Source of the DNA: CAIVAT01 sp964473485 | Lineage (GTDB): Bacteria; Bacteroidota; Bacteroidia; Bacteroidales; FEN-979 | Length of the DNA: 64,000 nt | Assembly (NCBI GenBank): GCA_964473485.1 | Contig: CAYYPH010000002.1 | Span: 62,001-126,000 of the forward strand | Direction: 5' to 3' | Part shown: piece by piece, positions 60,715 to 64,000 of the stretch | How positions within the stretch are numbered: position 1 is the first letter of the stretch | Layout of the letters: each line of letters opens with the position of its first letter | Translations under genes and position numbers: made by a program | The notes under the pieces: generated by a model | Told to the model about the DNA's origin: nothing | Databases searched by the model: none | The model's input: the letters and a program-made list of their open reading frames with translations, nothing else

Positions 60715-61153
60715 GAATCTTTATACAAATAGGAACTGTTCATTATGATCTCAGAAGATTTTTAATGGTCATATGGACTAAGATAAAAACATCCTTATGC
60801 CAATCTTGTACGCCAAAAATAAAAAAACATTAGCAACATCATCGACAGAATCGATGCATTTTAAAAGAAATATTATTCTGAAAAAATATTTATCTTCCAA
60901 TCTTGGATTCAATCTGTTTTTTATTACTACATTTAACATGCTCATTATTAGGAGTGAAGAGTTATGGTGAAACCAATACATTTTTTTTGCTGCATTATTG
61001 AATATCAGGATGATTTGATTATGATAAAATTCGCAGGAACTTATGTGGTCTAGTTATGGTTACTATGGGACATGAGCCTCACGAACAAAAAGAATCTCAA
61101 AATAGCATCAAAATCTAACAAAAAGTATTTTGGTCAAACTTGTCACAAACCAA
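60715..61153. other. AT-rich intergenic region between divergent genes
   Basis: About 440 bases. A 67-codon minus-strand frame (60778-60981) has no recognisable features and is probably chance. TATTTTG at 61126-61132 is one base short of a TAnnTTTG box and is the best candidate promoter for the sigma factor gene. No tRNA or repeat was seen. Confidence 0.4.
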
Positions 61154-61774
61154 ATGAAACCAGTACCCATAGAAAAGTTTTCGGAGGAAGAACTGCTAAC
61201 GGGATTGGAGCATGGTGACAGAAAGATGATCTCTTTTATCTACAAGAGAAACCTTCCAGCGATAAGGAAAATGGCAAACCAGTATCCAAATATGATTTTT
61301 GAAGTGGAAGATGTTCTCCAGGAAGGGATGACAAGAATGATCATGAATGTAAGAAGTGGTAAGTTCCTTGGGAAAAGCTCCATTCACTCGTATCTTTATA
61401 GTATCTGCAGGAATATTTGCTTTAAACAGTATGCCGGTGCAATAACCGTTTCAATGAACGATGGAGTGCCTGAACTTGCCGACGTGAAGGATTCAGATTA
61501 CTTTCACCTACTTCATTTGGTTTTCGAGGCAAAAGACAAGCTGGATGAAAAATGTGTCGAAATTATTGATTTACGCTTCCGGCTTAAAGACAAACAGGCA
61601 AGTGCCAGCGCTGGCAGTAAACTGATGGATTTTGAACATATCGCCGGACTGATTGGCATTAAGGCTGATAATGCCCGGCAACGATTTTCCAGATGTCTCG
61701 AAAAACTTATATCTACGGTAAAAAACGCTCCGGGGATTGATGATTTATTAACCAGCGGTAGTTATGGAAAATGA
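61154..61774 (+). CDS. RNA polymerase sigma factor, ECF/sigma-70 family
   Basis: 206 residues from the ATG at 61154 (MKPVPIEKFSEEEL). Region 2 is recognisable in FIYKRNLPAIRKMANQYPNM ... EVEDVLQEGMTRMI. Region 4 contains CVEIIDLRFRLKDK and the helix-turn-helix FEHIAGLIGIKADNARQRFS. This two-domain layout without regions 1 and 3 is that of ECF sigma factors. Its stop overlaps the start of a membrane protein with anti-sigma features, so the pair is probably a sigma/anti-sigma module controlling the exported proteins encoded downstream. Confidence 0.88.
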   Translation: MKPVPIEKFSEEELLTGLEHGDRKMISFIYKRNLPAIRKMANQYPNMIFEVEDVLQEGMTRMIMNVRSGKFLGKSSIHSYLYSICRNICFKQYAGAITVSMNDGVPELADVKDSDYFHLLHLVFEAKDKLDEKCVEIIDLRFRLKDKQASASAGSKLMDFEHIAGLIGIKADNARQRFSRCLEKLISTVKNAPGIDDLLTSGSYGK

Positions 61775-62441
61775 TCCGAAAGATATTGAACTGATCGAAA
61801 GGTTCCTGGATAATGAATTATCTGAAGCAGAACATTCAACTTTCATGAATCGGATTGATCATGACCCGGAATTTGCAAGGTTATTTAAACTTAGAAATGT
61901 GCTACCCGGTCTGCTTAAAGATGCGGATAATTACCTTGTTATCCGTGACGAAGTAAAGGCAACTCTGGAGCTTCAGAGTAGCAAACGGATCTTTTTTCAC
62001 AACCCGGCACAAATGGCCTTTGCTGCTGTCATATTGCTTTTGATTGCAACTGTGGTAATCCTTTTCGTCGCCAATGAAAACGGAATATTTCCCTTTAATA
62101 AAACCGAAAATCTAACAGAAAAGAATGATACGCTGATAATTCAAAAGAAAGGTGGTCCGGATTTAAAGACAAGGAAGGATATTCTTTACAGCCCCCTTAA
62201 TGGAACTGTTTTCAGCACTACAGATATGATAATTTTCAAATGGAAACCGGTTCACGATAGCACATTCCAATTCATAATTTTTCTTAAAGAAAATACTATT
62301 CCAGTTTATCACAACGAAATTCACCCTGGGCAGGATTCAATTTTTCTTCCTCCAGGGACAATTAAACCTGGAGAATACGAATGGTATATTGGAGATAAAA
62401 AAATTAAACATTCCTTTATAATAAAATCAGCCGTCAGGTAA
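61764..62441 (+). CDS. Probable anti-sigma factor (membrane protein)
   Basis: 225 residues. The cytoplasmic N-terminus (IELIERFLDNELSEAEHSTF ... DHDPEFARLFKLRNVLPGLL) has the pattern of Bacteroidota anti-sigma proteins, without the zinc ligands of ZAS domains. One membrane helix (MAFAAVILLLIATVVILFVA) follows, then a periplasmic domain of about 125 residues (YSPLNGTVFSTTDMIIFKWK) resembling an Ig/fibronectin-like sensor fold. It overlaps the ECF sigma gene by 11 bases. Inferred: it sequesters the sigma factor until an envelope signal releases it. Confidence 0.75.
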   Translation: MENDPKDIELIERFLDNELSEAEHSTFMNRIDHDPEFARLFKLRNVLPGLLKDADNYLVIRDEVKATLELQSSKRIFFHNPAQMAFAAVILLLIATVVILFVANENGIFPFNKTENLTEKNDTLIIQKKGGPDLKTRKDILYSPLNGTVFSTTDMIIFKWKPVHDSTFQFIIFLKENTIPVYHNEIHPGQDSIFLPPGTIKPGEYEWYIGDKKIKHSFIIKSAVR

Positions 62442-62445
62442 TCCT

Positions 62446-63921
62446 ATGAAAAAGAGGATTTTCATAACGTCACTTGTATCTTTATTAATCCCCGGCATGA
62501 TTGGCTTTGCACAGGATAAAAGCTACAAGGATAGCCTCCGACAGCAGTTTCAGGATTCTAAAAACAGCTATCAACTAGAGTTTGAAGAGTTTAAAAACCA
62601 GAATGATTCACTGTTTCTAACCTATCTCAACCAAAGCTGGAAAGAATTTAAGGTATTCAAAGAGGATCGAAAACCACGCTTTAAGCCAGTGGTACAACCG
62701 ATGGCTCCAAAGATCATTGATAATATGGAACTCCCGAAACCGGCACAGATTATCGAAATCCAGGATCGAGACAGGATAAGAGTTCAGCCTGGGGAACAAC
62801 CTCCATTTTTAAACAACATTGAAAGTATATCGACTGAAATCGATTACTTTGAGTTTTTTGGCCAGAAGGTAGGAATATCAAAGTCAGGGTATAAAACAAT
62901 CCTTGCTCCTGATACGAAGACACAGATCATAAAATTTTTTGAAACCTACGCGGAAAGCGAACGCCTAAATAAAATCACCATGGAGCTTTTTATTCTTTCA
63001 CAGACAAAGCAACTGAACGATTGGGGTTTTTTCTACCTGCTTAGGATTGCGTCGGCTTCTGTTTTCAAGGATCTGAATGATCAGGTGCTTTTCACATGGG
63101 CCAGCCTGCAACAATGTGGCTTCGATGTTAAGATTGCCTACAACAATGAAGATATTTTTTTGCTTGCGAAATTTAATGAGAAACTTTTTAACACCTTTTA
63201 CATTACCATTTCTGGAAAAAACTATGACCTGTTGAATTTCCCAACACAGACCTCTATCGCAGAGGGGGTTCAATCCTACGAATCAGACTATCCCGGCCAG
63301 ATGCAGCCACTATCTGCTTTTCTGACCCGTCTGCCCAAGTTCGCAAATCATCCGGAATACAAGCAACTTCACTTTGAAAAGGAAACCATTACAGTAGCTT
63401 TAAACATCAACCTGATTGATTTCTTTAATGATTATCCGGCATGTGAACTGGTGGTATATTTCAACACCCCGGTTTCTCAGCATGCAATGGAATCTTTCGA
63501 CAGGATACTGCTTCCATTGTTCTTAGGAAAATCAGAAAAAGAAAAGGTCGCCATCCTGCTAAACCTGATGCATGAGAGTTTCCCTTATAAACCGGATCTG
63601 GAGCAGTTTGGCAAGGAAGACTATCTTTTTCCAGATGAAGCACTATACTATCCGTATACCGACTGTGAAGACAGGGCTGTTCTATTTTCGCAACTGGTCA
63701 ATCATTACACAATGTTAACCACAGTCGGGCTTGAATATCCTGATCATGTTTCAGTTGCAGTAAAATTCAAGGAACCGATAATGGGTGACTATCTCATATT
63801 AAACAATGATAAATACTTTATTTGTGACCCAACCTACCTTGGCGCTGAAATTGGAATGGCGATGGATTCAATGAAAAAATCAAAGCCTATAATTATTCCT
63901 GTTATGAAAAGTATTCGATGA
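62446..63921 (+). CDS. Exported transglutaminase-like (cysteine-protease fold) protein
   Basis: 491 residues with a signal peptide (IFITSLVSLLIPGMIGFAQ). The C-terminal part has the transglutaminase-like triad pattern: cysteine in YTDCEDRAVLFSQLVNHY, histidine in PDHVSVAV and aspartate in FICDPTYLGAEIG. The N-terminal ~350 residues include a coiled stretch (DSLRQQFQDSKNSYQLEFEE) and no family I recognise. It may act as a periplasmic or surface peptidase, or as an isopeptide-forming enzyme. It lies four bases after the anti-sigma gene and overlaps the next exported gene, making a four-gene operon at least. Confidence 0.8.
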   Translation: MKKRIFITSLVSLLIPGMIGFAQDKSYKDSLRQQFQDSKNSYQLEFEEFKNQNDSLFLTYLNQSWKEFKVFKEDRKPRFKPVVQPMAPKIIDNMELPKPAQIIEIQDRDRIRVQPGEQPPFLNNIESISTEIDYFEFFGQKVGISKSGYKTILAPDTKTQIIKFFETYAESERLNKITMELFILSQTKQLNDWGFFYLLRIASASVFKDLNDQVLFTWASLQQCGFDVKIAYNNEDIFLLAKFNEKLFNTFYITISGKNYDLLNFPTQTSIAEGVQSYESDYPGQMQPLSAFLTRLPKFANHPEYKQLHFEKETITVALNINLIDFFNDYPACELVVYFNTPVSQHAMESFDRILLPLFLGKSEKEKVAILLNLMHESFPYKPDLEQFGKEDYLFPDEALYYPYTDCEDRAVLFSQLVNHYTMLTTVGLEYPDHVSVAVKFKEPIMGDYLILNNDKYFICDPTYLGAEIGMAMDSMKKSKPIIIPVMKSIR

Positions 63922-64000
63922 TGAAAACCTGGCAATTGGCAACTCCATTCAACCTACTGCTGCTTGTGATCTTAGTCCATTTATCAGCAAGTAGTCAGAA
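63918..64000 (+). CDS. Exported protein, N-terminus only (3' partial)
   Basis: The frame starts MMKTWQLATPFNLLLLVILV and continues HLSASSQ, a typical signal peptide, and runs off the window. Either ATG at 63918 or 63921 could be used; the first overlaps the previous stop (ATGA). It belongs to the sigma/anti-sigma operon by position. Nothing can be said about the mature protein. Confidence 0.65.
   Translation, partial: MMKTWQLATPFNLLLLVILVHLSASSQ

Noticed and set aside
60778..60981. 67-codon minus-strand frame
   Set aside because: AT-rich chance frame, no domain pattern, no ribosome-binding or promoter signal.
30..64000. CRISPR array
   Set aside because: No direct repeats of 24-40 bases with regular unique spacers and no cas-like proteins were seen; the iterated tract at 19.5-19.7 kb is simple sequence inside a gene.
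53293..64000. Right-hand copy of the attachment fragment within the window
   Set aside because: No second match to TTCGATTCCCCTACGGGCT was found by eye to the right of the integrase.

Overview
The window looks like Bacteroidota DNA, probably a Bacteroidales/Marinilabiliales-type relative. The reasons are FtsZ ending in the Bacteroidota-style tail SFLHKNVD, two kinds of type IX secretion (T9SS) C-terminal sorting domains, a complete Bacteroides aerotolerance (Bat) operon, DUF4783 beside nadC, and repeated matches to the Bacteroidota promoter box TAnnTTTG. Murein is inferred to be meso-diaminopimelate type from the DNPR motif of MurE. All calls come from reading the sequence and translations; no database search or folding program was run.

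Layout. 1-2050: a geranylgeranyl-reductase-family flavoprotein (5' end outside the window) and an SDR oxidoreductase. 2099-17700 (minus strand): one division/cell-wall (dcw) cluster, mraZ-rsmH-ftsL-ftsI-murE-mraY-murD'-ftsW-murG::murC-ftsQ-ftsA-ftsZ-yqeY. MurG and MurC are fused in one frame, and MurD lacks its N-terminal and ATP-binding domains. 17970-24834: two large secreted T9SS cargo proteins around an NtrC-type regulator. 24900-27267: a methyltransferase and a Fic protein in AT-rich DNA. 27357-27727: tmRNA. 27776-31134: gpsA and a TPR/PAS histidine kinase. 31273-36408: a surface-polysaccharide operon (LegB-like dehydratase, nucleotidyltransferase, epimerase, GT4, flippase). 36429-39306: yihY, nadC, DUF4783 and rlmH. 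39423-47780: moxR-DUF58-batABCDE. 47999-52402: a large T9SS beta-propeller-type protein, pyrE and a Nudix protein.

From about 53293 rightwards the DNA is accessory. A tRNA 3'-end-like fragment followed by a terminator marks a probable attachment site, then a tyrosine integrase, then the mobile mystery protein A/B (HTH + Fic) pair behind three operator-like palindromes spaced exactly 33 bp apart. A minus-strand phage-type lysis module follows (lipoprotein, GH108 endolysin, two small membrane proteins, a DUF6266-like protein, a small basic protein). There are no capsid, tail or terminase genes.

Beside this module is about 1.1 kb without convincing genes (58.8-59.88 kb). It has a promoter-like signal and many nested inverted repeats, including two diverged copies of a module whose hairpins share the loop GAAGGATGA while their stems differ compensatorily. 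It is the best candidate here for something undescribed: a large ornate structured RNA carried by a phage-like element. It ends at a strong attC-like or terminator-like hairpin next to a DUF1810 gene. The window closes with an ECF sigma factor, a probable anti-sigma factor, a secreted transglutaminase-like protein and the start of another exported protein.
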